A DNA stretch of 64,000 nt from RHKX01 sp963823565 (GTDB taxonomy: Bacteria > Actinomycetota > Thermoleophilia > Solirubrobacterales > 70-9), in the NCBI GenBank assembly GCA_963823565.1, contig CAWGLR010000003.1:1302001-1366000 (forward strand). The letters are read 5' to 3'. The notes under the pieces were generated by a model, which was not told the DNA's origin, did no database searches, and saw only the letters and a program-made list of their open reading frames with translations. Positions 1 through 7,664 of this stretch are shown one piece after another. Both the position numbers and the translations under genes were made by a program. Positions within the stretch are counted from its first letter, which is position 1, and every line of letters begins with the position of its first letter.

Positions 1-228
1 GTCGATGCCTACGCCCTCGCAGGCGATCGCAACGGAGGCGAGGTCGCCTACCTCGTCGACGGCGAAGCTGAGGCAGACCGGTTCTCGCCCCAGCCCGACG
101 ACGAGCCGCAGGTCGAGGAAGTCGACGCCGATGGTGACCTCCTGGTCGCCCACATCCGCTTCGACGGGGGCACGGAGAGCATCCGAGTCTTCGGGGCCGA
201 CGAGCTCCCCCGCTACGAGTGCGAGTGA
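1..228 (+). CDS. C-terminal part of an unidentified protein
   Basis: Reading frame 1 is open from the first base to a TGA at 226-228, so this is the last 75 residues of a gene that starts upstream of the window. The fragment is acidic (many Asp and Glu) and alternates short hydrophobic stretches with Asp/Gly turns, as in a beta-rich extracellular or propeller-type domain; it ends in Tyr-Glu-Cys-Glu. I recognise no family. The other long frames over this region are Arg/Ser/Pro-rich shadows. It converges on the next gene, with 4 bp between the stop codons. Confidence 0.5.
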   Translation, partial: VDAYALAGDRNGGEVAYLVDGEAEADRFSPQPDDEPQVEEVDADGDLLVAHIRFDGGTESIRVFGADELPRYECE

Positions 229-232
229 CTCG

Positions 233-508
233 CTAGTTCTGCGCCGGCTCCGCCACTTCGAGTGGCGTCCCGACGGCCTCGACCTCTTCGATGCCCTCGC
301 CCTCGAGGTCGCGCGAGCAGACGATGCGGAAGCGGCCGGTGCCGATCTCGGCGTCCGGGACGATCGGCAGGCCGCGGATCGTGTCCCAGCCGAGTCGCTC
401 GGCCTCGAACGGGTTCATCCGCACCTCGGCGGCCGGGAACGGGCAGCCGGAGTTGTGCTGGTCGATCGCCTTCGAGATCGCCTCGAGGTTCTTCGCCTCC
501 GCGCTCAC
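233..508 (-). CDS. Small conserved hypothetical protein, 91 aa
   Basis: It is read from a GTG at 508 to a TAG at 233. The product is a soluble, acidic protein with no signal peptide or membrane segment. The N-terminal half is helical and includes a Ser-Gly-Cys-Pro segment near residue 20; a compact Pro/Gly-rich middle follows (Arg-Met-Asn-Pro-Phe-Glu, then Gly-Trp-Asp). The composition is that of a real protein, unlike the Arg-rich overlapping frames. I recall similar small proteins of unknown function in actinobacteria but cannot name a family. It is divergent from dinB with 79 bp between the start codons. Confidence 0.6.
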   Translation of the reverse strand: MSAEAKNLEAISKAIDQHNSGCPFPAAEVRMNPFEAERLGWDTIRGLPIVPDAEIGTGRFRIVCSRDLEGEGIEEVEAVGTPLEVAEPAQN

Positions 509-587
509 CGGGGCTCAAGCTAGCAGCGCGGCGCCGGCCTCGGAGAGCGGGCGCGCCCGTCCGCCCCGCTCCCTACGATCCGGCCTG

Positions 588-1718
588 ATGCCGACCGAAC
601 GCGTGTACGGCGACCCCTCGGCCTGGGAGCGGGCGATCGCGCACGTCGACATGGACGCGTTCTACGTCTCCGTCGAGCTGCTGCGGCGACCGGAGCTGCG
701 CGGCAAGCCGGTGATCGTCGGCCCCGTCGATCCGAGCTTCCGCGGCGTCGTCATGACCGCCTCCTACGAGGCACGCAAGTTCGGGGTGCACTCGGCGCTG
801 CCGATGGTCGTCGCCCGCCGCCGCTGCCCGCAGGCGACGATCGTCCCGCGGGACATGGAGGCCTACCGGCGCGCGTCCGAGCAGGTGATGGAGATCTTCC
901 GCGAGTTCAGCGACCTCGTCGAGGTGGTCGGGCTCGACGAGGCCTACGTCGACCTCAGCGAGTGCCCGGCGCCGAAGACGCGAGCCCGCCAGCTCAAGCG
1001 GCAGGTGCTGGAGCGGACTGGGCTGACCTGCTCGATCGGCCTCGGGCCGAACCGGCTGATCGCGAAGATCGCCTCCGACCTCGACAAGCCGGACGGGCTC
1101 TGCGTCCTCCCCCGCGAGCGCTTCCTCGACGTGATCGGCGACCGGCCGGCGCGCATCATCCCCGGGATCGGGCCGCGGACCGAGGAGCGGCTGCGCGGCG
1201 CGGGGATCGAGACGGTTGCTCAGGTCGCCGCGGCGGAGCTCGACCGGCTCAAGGCGGTGCTCGGCCCCAACCACGCCGAGGGGCTGCGCCGCCGCGCCGC
1301 CGGGTACGGCTCGGCGGAGGTGGCGGTCGAACGCGAGCGCAAGTCGGAGAGCCGGGAGCGGACCTTCCACTTCGACGAGACCGACCCCGACGTGATGCGT
1401 GATGCGCTCGCGCGAATGGCTCACGAGGTCGCCGAGCACCTGCGCCAGCAGGGGATCAGCGGCCGGACCGTGACGATGAAGATCCGGCTCGCGCCCTTCC
1501 GCACCTTCACCCGCTCGCGCACGCTGCCCGAGCCGACCGCCGACGGCGAGACGGTCGCGGCGGCGGCGCTCGAGCTCTTCGCGGCCTTCGAGCGGGACGC
1601 GCCGGTTCGCCTGCTCGGCGTCGGCGTCTCCAACCTTCACCGCGAGAACGAGCCGGGCCCCGCCCCCTCGCGCCCGGAGGCGGAGGGAACGGGGCCCGTG
1701 CAGCTCGCGCTCGGCTGA
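588..1718 (+). CDS. dinB: DNA polymerase IV, Y family (376 aa)
   Basis: Translesion DNA polymerase that extends mispaired or lesion-containing primers. The UmuC-type catalytic core begins with His-Val-Asp-Met-Asp-Ala-Phe-Tyr near residue 19 and carries the second acidic motif Gly-Leu-Asp-Glu-Ala-Tyr-Val-Asp near 115; both metal-binding sites look intact. A helix-hairpin-helix (Ile-Pro-Gly-Ile-Gly-Pro) and a little-finger domain follow. The protein ends Gln-Leu-Ala-Leu-Gly, which resembles a beta-clamp-binding tail. The frame is open from 291, but homology starts at the ATG at 588. A TACGAT hexamer 8 nt before this ATG and the lack of a Shine-Dalgarno suggest a leaderless transcript. No LexA box is visible upstream. 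Confidence 0.93.
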   Translation: MPTERVYGDPSAWERAIAHVDMDAFYVSVELLRRPELRGKPVIVGPVDPSFRGVVMTASYEARKFGVHSALPMVVARRRCPQATIVPRDMEAYRRASEQVMEIFREFSDLVEVVGLDEAYVDLSECPAPKTRARQLKRQVLERTGLTCSIGLGPNRLIAKIASDLDKPDGLCVLPRERFLDVIGDRPARIIPGIGPRTEERLRGAGIETVAQVAAAELDRLKAVLGPNHAEGLRRRAAGYGSAEVAVERERKSESRERTFHFDETDPDVMRDALARMAHEVAEHLRQQGISGRTVTMKIRLAPFRTFTRSRTLPEPTADGETVAAAALELFAAFERDAPVRLLGVGVSNLHRENEPGPAPSRPEAEGTGPVQLALG

Positions 1719-1733
1719 CGCCGAGCGGTCAAC

Positions 1734-2678
1734 TCACCTGTCGACCCAGATGGTGCCGACGCCCGGGAACCCGAGCTTGTTGCGCAGCGCCTCGGTCAGG
1801 TCGAACTCGCGACCGGCGACGTAGGGGCCGCGGTCGATGACCTTCGCCTTGGCCTGCTTGCCCTTGTAGCGGATCGTCAGCTTCGTGCCGCAGGGAAGCG
1901 TCTTGTGAGCGACGCCGATGGTGTCGGGCTGCAGCGTGCCGCCGCAGGCGACGCCGTTGCCGTACAGGCCGGGGCCGTAGTAGGAAGCCTCGGCGGGCCG
2001 GAAGACGCGGACCTTGCCGGCCTTGTCGCCGCTGCCGGTGGCGACCTTGTTGCCCTTCGCGCGGACGCGGACGGTCTCCTTGCCGACCTCGTCGGCCTTC
2101 CACTTAGCGCTGAAGGTGCCGTTGCGGCGGGTCTTCGTCTTGATCCGGTCCTTGCCGACCTGGACCGTCAGCTTGCGGCGGGTGCCGCCGGGAATGACCC
2201 GGCCGCGGATCTTCACCTTCTCACCGACCTTCAGGTTCTTGCCGCTGAGGCCGGCGCGAGTCCGCGACTTCATCTCCACGAGCTCCGCCGGGGTGGTCCG
2301 GCCGTCGGAGCTGACCGCGCGGAAGCGGCCGCTGCGCTCGACCTCGACGCTGGTGCTGAAGCCGCCCTTGCGGCCGGTCTTCGAGCGCCCGGCGTCCCGC
2401 CAGCTCTTGGCGCCGAGCGCCTTGAACTGGATCCGGATCGGCTGCGAGGCGCCGGCCGGCGTCGTGTCGCCGATCGGTGCCGAGGTCGTGCGCGGCTGGC
2501 GGAAGTGGCCCTCGAGGGTCACGGTGCCGTTCGGCCCGACCTCGTTGCGGCTGGCGTCGAGGGCGGTGGACCCGTCCTTGGCGGCGCCGGCCGATGTCGC
2601 GGACGTGATTGCTGCGACGGCGACGGGGGCGAGCGCGAGGGCTGCCGCCCGCCTCCGCCAGATGCGGAAGCGCTTCAT
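1734..2678 (-). CDS. Secreted RlpA-like protein with C-terminal double-psi beta-barrel (314 aa)
   Basis: The N-terminus has a basic segment (MKRFRIWRRR) and a hydrophobic Ala/Val stretch ending near Ala-Gly-Ala-Ala, a typical secretion signal. Residues about 40-225 form a Lys/Arg/Thr-rich beta-sandwich-like region without a recognised family. Residues about 230-314 are a DPBB domain: Ala-Ser-Tyr-Tyr-Gly-Pro, then Ala-His-Lys-Thr-Leu-Pro-Cys-Gly-Thr, then Val-Ile-Asp-Arg-Gly-Pro-Tyr. The His and Asp correspond to the pair needed for RlpA lytic transglycosylase activity, so a role in peptidoglycan cleavage is plausible. The gene sits behind a ydaO-type c-di-AMP riboswitch, the usual control of actinobacterial wall hydrolases. 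Confidence 0.85.
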   Translation of the reverse strand: MKRFRIWRRRAAALALAPVAVAAITSATSAGAAKDGSTALDASRNEVGPNGTVTLEGHFRQPRTTSAPIGDTTPAGASQPIRIQFKALGAKSWRDAGRSKTGRKGGFSTSVEVERSGRFRAVSSDGRTTPAELVEMKSRTRAGLSGKNLKVGEKVKIRGRVIPGGTRRKLTVQVGKDRIKTKTRRNGTFSAKWKADEVGKETVRVRAKGNKVATGSGDKAGKVRVFRPAEASYYGPGLYGNGVACGGTLQPDTIGVAHKTLPCGTKLTIRYKGKQAKAKVIDRGPYVAGREFDLTEALRNKLGFPGVGTIWVDR

Positions 2679-2685
2679 TCTCTAT

Positions 2686-2866
2686 CTCGCTTTCGCCGCC
2701 TACGGGGTTAGCTGACGGGCTCGCTCGCGACCCCCCGGATCGCGCGCTACGGACCGATCACGATCCGATTCGCCCCCGCCACGTGCGCCTTGCGACGCCG
2801 CGGCCCTGGTTCCCCCGCCCGCCGGGCTCTGGGCGCCGGCGATTGAGCGGACTTGGTTTCGGGGTG
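2686..2866 (-). promoter_or_regulatory. c-di-AMP riboswitch, ydaO/yuaA type
   Basis: Read on the minus strand, the leader of the RlpA-like gene contains the family's conserved blocks in order: CCGCTCAATCG, GGGGGAACCA, GGGGGCGAATCG, and the diagnostic 3' block CCCGTCAGCTAACCCCGTAG (about 2699-2718), followed by GGCG and the start codon 20 nt later. These match the ydaO consensus as I recall it. In actinobacteria this off-switch typically controls secreted cell-wall hydrolases, which fits the downstream gene. The boundaries are approximate because they depend on the P1 pairing, which I did not fold. I see no separate terminator hairpin before the ATG, so control may act by sequestering the start region. 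Confidence 0.9.
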
Positions 2867-3015
2867 CTTGTGACTGCGCCGCACAACGTAGGTCGGGCGA
2901 ACGGTTGTTTGTGTGGGTCGGGTCACACTGCTAACGAAGTTGAGATACTCGTTGCATCGACCGTCTCAGCGGACTCGACGCCTCCTTCCTGCACCTCGAG
3001 CGCGACGGGGCGCAC

Positions 3016-4392
3016 ATGCACGTCGCCTCGACGACGGTCTTCGAGGGCCCCGCTCCGAGCTACGAGGACTTCGTCGCGCACCTCGCCTCGCGCCTGCACC
3101 TCGTCCCGCGGTTCCGCCAGAAGCTCGCCTTCGTCCCCTACGGCCAGGGTCGCCCGGTCTGGGTCGACGACCCCCACCTCAACCTCGGCTACCACGTCCG
3201 CCACACCGCCCTCCCCCGCCCCGGCAGCGATGAGCAGCTGCGCAACTTCGCCGCTCGCGCCTTCTCCCAGTCCCTCGACCGCTCGAAGCCGCTGTGGGAG
3301 ATGTGGCTGGTGGACGGCCTCGAGGGTGACCGCTTCGCGATCGTCTGCAAGAGCCACCACTGCCTGGTCGACGGCGTCTCCGGCATGGACATCACCACCG
3401 TGCTCTACGACGCCGAGCCCGAGCCCGACGGCGACCGCGAGCCGCCGCAGTGGCTCGCCCGCCCGGAGCCGAACGGCCTGCAGCTGCTCGCCGACGCGCT
3501 CACCGAGCGCGCCACCCAGCCGGCCGAGCTCCTCCGCGGGGTCAGGGCGCTGCTGCGCCGGCCGCGCCAGGCCCTCGCCGTCGCCGTCGCCGCCGTCGAG
3601 GCCACCGGGGCATTCGCCGGCCGCGTGCTCGCCGCACCCGACTCGCCCCTGAACCTGCCGATCGGCGCCCACCGGCGGTTTGCAACGGTCAGCGCCGACC
3701 TCAGCGAGATCAAGCGGATCAAGGCCGCCCACGGGGGGACGGTCAACGACGTCATCCTCTCGGCGGTCACCGGGGCACTCGGCAGCTACCTGCGCTCACT
3801 CGGGCACCCGACCGACGATCTCGAGCTGGTGGCAATGGTCCCGGTCAGCGTCCGGCCGGAGGAGGCGCACGGGAATCTCGGAAATCAGGTATCGGCGATG
3901 ATGGCGCCGCTCCCCGTCTGGTGCCGGGACCCGGTCCGCCGGCTTCACATCGTCAGCGAGCGGATGGGCGACCTCAAGCGCTCCCGGCAGGCGGTCGGCG
4001 CCAAGCTGCTGACCGAGCTGACCGACTTCGCGCCGCCGACGATCGTTCACCAGGCGGCGCGCCTGCAGTCGCGGCAGCACTTCTTCAACCTCGTCGTCAC
4101 CAACGTGCCGGGCCCTCAGTTCCCGCTCTACGTCCTCGGGCGCCGGATGCTCGACATCTTCCCGATGGTGCCGCTGGCCAAGAACCAGGCGGTCTGCGTC
4201 GGGATCATGAGCTACGACGGCAAGGTCGACTTCGGCCTCGTCGGCGACTACGAGGGGATGACCCACCTCGACTCGCTCGCCGAGGAGCTCGAGCGGGCGC
4301 TGGACGAGCTGGGGGCTACGGCCGCGGCCCCGTCTCCGAGTCCCACGCCGAGTGCCGAGCCCGCTCGATCCCCGGCGGAGGCTCGAAGCTGA
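3016..4392 (+). CDS. Wax ester synthase/diacylglycerol acyltransferase (WS/DGAT)
   Basis: Transfers an acyl group from acyl-CoA to a fatty alcohol or diacylglycerol, making storage lipid. From this ATG the product has 458 residues, with the catalytic motif HHCLVDG at 114-120, the upstream Pro-Leu-Trp motif at about 92-94, and the second Asn-Asp motif (Val-Asn-Asp-Val-Ile-Leu-Ser). The family's N-terminus (Asp-Arg-Leu-Ser-Gly-Leu-Asp-Ala-Ser-Phe-Leu) is encoded in the same frame upstream, from 2959, but there is no ATG, GTG or TTG between the in-frame stop at 2941 and 3016. The true start may therefore be the ATC at 2956, or a base may be wrong. The C-terminal Pro/Ser/Ala tail overlaps the convergent YdjC gene by 77 bp. 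Confidence 0.88.
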   Translation: MHVASTTVFEGPAPSYEDFVAHLASRLHLVPRFRQKLAFVPYGQGRPVWVDDPHLNLGYHVRHTALPRPGSDEQLRNFAARAFSQSLDRSKPLWEMWLVDGLEGDRFAIVCKSHHCLVDGVSGMDITTVLYDAEPEPDGDREPPQWLARPEPNGLQLLADALTERATQPAELLRGVRALLRRPRQALAVAVAAVEATGAFAGRVLAAPDSPLNLPIGAHRRFATVSADLSEIKRIKAAHGGTVNDVILSAVTGALGSYLRSLGHPTDDLELVAMVPVSVRPEEAHGNLGNQVSAMMAPLPVWCRDPVRRLHIVSERMGDLKRSRQAVGAKLLTELTDFAPPTIVHQAARLQSRQHFFNLVVTNVPGPQFPLYVLGRRMLDIFPMVPLAKNQAVCVGIMSYDGKVDFGLVGDYEGMTHLDSLAEELERALDELGATAAAPSPSPTPSAEPARSPAEARS

Positions 4393-4966
4393 GCACGGCG
4401 GCGAGGTCCTCCTCGCGGCCCGCGTCGTAGCTCGAGCCGGAGACCGGGTCCGGGTGGCCCGGGTGGACCATCCACTCGATCGACCTGACGCCCGGCGGCG
4501 GCGACTCGAGCTCCGGCGGCAGCACCGGCTCGTCCTCCTCGTAGCGGCCCACGAGCAGGTCGCTGGTCGCGACCCCGGCGGCACGCAGGAGCCGTCGATG
4601 CGCGGGATCGACGGAGCGGACCGGCAGCCCGCGGCCGGCCGCGACCGCGGCGACCATCGCGGCGGCGGCTCCGGCGTGGCAGTGATGGTGGCCGTCGACG
4701 TAGTCCGGCAGCCGTCCGACCGCCCGCTCGAACTCCGCGAGCTGGCCGGCCAGCTCTCGCTCCGTCAGCCGCTCCCCGGCTCGGGTCTCGATGTGCAGCC
4801 CGACGGCGATCGGGGTCGCGAGCAGTTCGGGCAGGCGGCCGTGCGAGCGGCCGATCATCACGCCGACGCCGTCGACCGCGCCCGCTCGCGCCGCTTCGAT
4901 CATGCCGCGGTCGTACTCGGCGCTCATGCCGAAGTCGTCCGCGGCGATCGTCAGCGCGATCGCCAT
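4316..4966 (-). CDS. YdjC/ChbG-family carbohydrate deacetylase (216 aa)
   Basis: Members of this TIM-barrel family remove N-acetyl groups from amino sugars such as chitooligosaccharides or hopanoid-linked glucosamine. The N-terminal Ala-Asp-Asp-Phe-Gly at residues 9-13 supplies the metal-binding Asp; Gly-Leu-His-Ile-Glu near 56-60 and the His-His-His-Cys-His cluster near 93-97 supply the remaining ligands. The C-terminal Trp-Met-Val-His-Pro-Gly-His-Pro block is also typical. It lies 7 bp downstream of the antiporter gene and probably shares its transcript. The substrate cannot be inferred from context. Confidence 0.85.
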   Translation of the reverse strand: MAIALTIAADDFGMSAEYDRGMIEAARAGAVDGVGVMIGRSHGRLPELLATPIAVGLHIETRAGERLTERELAGQLAEFERAVGRLPDYVDGHHHCHAGAAAAMVAAVAAGRGLPVRSVDPAHRRLLRAAGVATSDLLVGRYEEDEPVLPPELESPPPGVRSIEWMVHPGHPDPVSGSSYDAGREEDLAAVLSFEPPPGIERARHSAWDSETGPRP

Positions 4967-4973
4967 CGCGGAC

Positions 4974-6155
4974 TCAGGCGCCTTCGGGGGCGGCGCGCGA
5001 GCCGCGCAGGCGCAGCCCGATCAGCGGGAAGAGCGCGGTTGAGAGGATGGCCGCGCCGACCAGGGCGGCCGAGGTGAGCTCGCGCATCTCCCCCTTGTCG
5101 ACGGCGATCGTCGTGATCGCGACGACGAGCGGCAGCTCGGTGCTGCTGAAGAACGCCAGGGCGAACCGATCGCGGAGGTCGAGCCGCTTCGCGTAGAGGA
5201 CGAGCGCCGGGATCCCCCGGACCACGAGGAACGCAGCGGCGAACATCCCGACCTTGAGGAACTCGTCGGACTCGCTGAAGAGCTCGTCGAACTGGAACTC
5301 GACGCCGCTGACGACGAAGAAGAACGGGATCAGGAACCCGTACCCGACCGCGTTGAGCTTCGACTCGAGGATCGGGACCTCCCGCCCCCGCAGCGCCATG
5401 CGGGTGATGATCCCGGCGACGAAGCCGCCGAGCAGCAGGTCGAGGCCGAGGTGGGTCGCGAGCGCGGCGAGGGCGAAGATCAGCACGACCGCGGTGCGGA
5501 TCGGGAGCTGCGAGCTCGTCTCCATCGTCCGGTTGAACGCGTCCCAGCCGAAGTCGATGCCGCGGATCGCGAGGATCGCCGCGAGGACGGCGACGAGGAT
5601 GAACGCTGCGAGGATCAGCGCGCTCGACGCCGGGTTCCCGGTCGAGAAGAAGAGCGTGATCAGGAGGATCGGCCCGAACTCGCCGACCGCGCCGGCCGCG
5701 AGCAGGTAGGTGCCGAACCGGGTCTTGAGCTCGCCGGCGTCGGTGAGGATCGGGACGAGGGTGCCGATCGCGGTGGTGGCGATCGCCGAACCCGTGAAGA
5801 GCAGCGAGAGCACGATGCCCGCCGCGGCGAGGAGGCCGCCGATCGAATAGGCGAGCGCCAGCGAGAGGATCCAGCCGGCGATCCCCAGCTTCAGCGGACT
5901 CCCCTTGATCCGCTCGAAGTCGATCTCGTAGCCGGCGAAGAAGAAGAGCATCCCGAGCCCGAGCGACGAGAAGAAGTCGATGAACGGGTCGCCGTCGGCG
6001 AGGCCGAGCAGGTCCGGGCCGATGATCATCCCCAGGATCAGCTCGAGGACCACAACCGGGACGAAGACGCGCTTGCCGCCGAAGCCGACGATGGCGGCGG
6101 CGAGCGCCGCGGCCACGACGATGGCGAGGAATGAGTCGGCGTCGACGTCGATCAC
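4974..6155 (-). CDS. Kef/CPA2-type cation:proton antiporter (393 aa)
   Basis: Integral membrane exchanger of Na+ or K+ for H+. Almost the whole protein is hydrophobic, with about 12 predicted segments and the family's Gly-rich re-entrant regions (Ile-Leu-Gly-Met-Ile-Ile-Gly-Pro near residue 40; Phe-Ala-Gly-Tyr-Glu-Ile-Asp near 75). It ends soon after the last helix, so there is no RCK/TrkA-N nucleotide-binding domain. The frame is open to 6287, but the upstream extension is Pro/Gly-rich; I chose the GTG at 6155 (Val-Ile-Asp-Val-Asp-Ala-Asp), just before the first helix. It is divergent from the amidase fusion, with 71 bp between. Confidence 0.87.
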   Translation of the reverse strand: MIDVDADSFLAIVVAAALAAAIVGFGGKRVFVPVVVLELILGMIIGPDLLGLADGDPFIDFFSSLGLGMLFFFAGYEIDFERIKGSPLKLGIAGWILSLALAYSIGGLLAAAGIVLSLLFTGSAIATTAIGTLVPILTDAGELKTRFGTYLLAAGAVGEFGPILLITLFFSTGNPASSALILAAFILVAVLAAILAIRGIDFGWDAFNRTMETSSQLPIRTAVVLIFALAALATHLGLDLLLGGFVAGIITRMALRGREVPILESKLNAVGYGFLIPFFFVVSGVEFQFDELFSESDEFLKVGMFAAAFLVVRGIPALVLYAKRLDLRDRFALAFFSSTELPLVVAITTIAVDKGEMRELTSAALVGAAILSTALFPLIGLRLRGSRAAPEGA

Positions 6156-6226
6156 GGCTGTGGGCAACGCGCGGGACCCGGCATCTGCCGAACCGTATCC
6201 GCACGCCCCGCCGCTAACCTCGGCCC

Positions 6227-7615
6227 ATGGCTGGACGCAGGCCCCTGGCGGGAGCGGTGGTGCTCGCATGCGCCGCGATGACGGCATGGGCGGGCGCAGC
6301 GCCCGCCGGCGGCGACGCGAACGACGCGACCGCGCGCGCCGGGTTCCCGAAGCCGAAGGTCAAGTGGGACCCGATCCCCTACGGCCACGATCGCAGGAAG
6401 CAGATGGCGAAGTACTCCAAGCGCCACTACGGCGAGCGCGAGTGGCGGCTCGAGAACCCGAAGGCGGTCGTCCTGCACTACACGGCCAGCGGCTCCTACC
6501 AGTCGGTCTGGAACACGTTCGCCTCCAACGCGCCGAACCTCGGCGAGTCGCCCGGCGTCTGCTCGCAGTTCGTCGTCGACAAGGACGGCACGATCCACCA
6601 GCTCACGCGCATGTACGTGCGCTGCCGCCACACGATCGGCCTCAACCACGTCGCCTTCGGGATCGAGATGGTCCAGGAGGACCTGGGGAGCCGCAGCGAG
6701 GAGGCGATCCTCGGCCGCAAGCAGCAGGTGCGCGCCGCCGCCCGCCTCGTCGCCTATCTCAAGCAGCGCTACGGGATCCGGATGCGAAACGTGATCGGGC
6801 ACGCGATGGCGAACGACTCGCCGCTGTTCAAGGACCTCGAGGGCTGGCGCAACGACCACGGCGACTGGCCCAAGGGCGACGTTCGCGAGTTCCGCCACAA
6901 GGTCGTCAAGGTGCTGCGCAAGCACCGCGGCGGGAGCCGCTCGCGCGCCGGCGGCAGCGGCCGCGCACGGATGGCCTTCGGCACCAGCGTGAAGGGCCGC
7001 AAGCTGGTCGCCCGGCGAATCGGCCCACCGCGCGCGGAGCGGACGGCGCTCGTGGTCGGCGAGGTCCACGGGGACGAGGAGGCGGGCCGCGCCGTCGTCC
7101 ATGAGCTCCGGCGCAACCGAAAGGGGCTGGGGAGCGCGGCGATCTGGACCGTCGAGTCGGTCAACCCCGACGGACACGCCACCGACCGTCGCACCAACGC
7201 CCACGGCGTTGATCTCAATCGCAACTTCTCGGTTGGCTGGGACGGCTCCGAGCCGCCGGGCAGCGGTTACTACGCGGGGCTGCGGCCGTTCTCCGAGCCG
7301 GAGTCGCGCGCCCTGCGCGACCTCTGGCGCAAGCTGCGCCCGGACATGACGATCCTCTACCACCAGCCGTGGGGCGCCGTGCTGGCGCCCTGCTCGGGGC
7401 CGGCCCCGCTCCAGCGCCTCTACTCGACGGTTTCGGGGATCGACCTCGACCGCTGCCGCGGCGAGGATCTGCCCGGGACGATGACCCGCTGGATGAACAA
7501 GCGCCGCGGGACCGCGTTCGTCGTCGAGTTCCCGGCGGGAAGGCTGACCGACAAGCAGGCCCGCAGGAACGCCCGGGCGGCCCGTCGCGTCGCCGCGCGC
7601 GCCACCTCCCGCTGA
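6227..7615 (+). CDS. Secreted fusion: N-acetylmuramoyl-L-alanine amidase plus M14 carboxypeptidase (462 aa)
   Basis: Two peptidoglycan-degrading enzymes lie in one chain. A signal peptide (about 1-28) precedes an Amidase_2/PGRP-like domain (about 75-230) with His84, His135, Glu147 and His192 at the zinc and catalytic positions. A short basic, Gly/Ser-rich linker follows (about 233-250). Residues about 255-455 are an M14 domain of the MpaA type (gamma-D-Glu-diaminopimelate hydrolase): HxxE at 281-284, Leu-Asn-Arg-Asn-Phe near 330, third zinc ligand His379, and catalytic Glu434 in Val-Val-Glu-Phe. Together they could free the stem peptide from MurNAc and then cut it. A TAACCT hexamer 6 nt before the ATG suggests a leaderless mRNA. 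Confidence 0.88.
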   Translation: MAGRRPLAGAVVLACAAMTAWAGAAPAGGDANDATARAGFPKPKVKWDPIPYGHDRRKQMAKYSKRHYGEREWRLENPKAVVLHYTASGSYQSVWNTFASNAPNLGESPGVCSQFVVDKDGTIHQLTRMYVRCRHTIGLNHVAFGIEMVQEDLGSRSEEAILGRKQQVRAAARLVAYLKQRYGIRMRNVIGHAMANDSPLFKDLEGWRNDHGDWPKGDVREFRHKVVKVLRKHRGGSRSRAGGSGRARMAFGTSVKGRKLVARRIGPPRAERTALVVGEVHGDEEAGRAVVHELRRNRKGLGSAAIWTVESVNPDGHATDRRTNAHGVDLNRNFSVGWDGSEPPGSGYYAGLRPFSEPESRALRDLWRKLRPDMTILYHQPWGAVLAPCSGPAPLQRLYSTVSGIDLDRCRGEDLPGTMTRWMNKRRGTAFVVEFPAGRLTDKQARRNARAARRVAARATSR

Positions 7616-7664
7616 GCCTCCGAGCGATCGGCTCGCGTCCGGAGCTGATGCCAGCATCCGCGAC

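Noticed and set aside
573..1640. Long antisense frames over dinB
   Set aside because: Arg/Asp/Leu-biased composition without family motifs; they are the third-position GC shadow of dinB.
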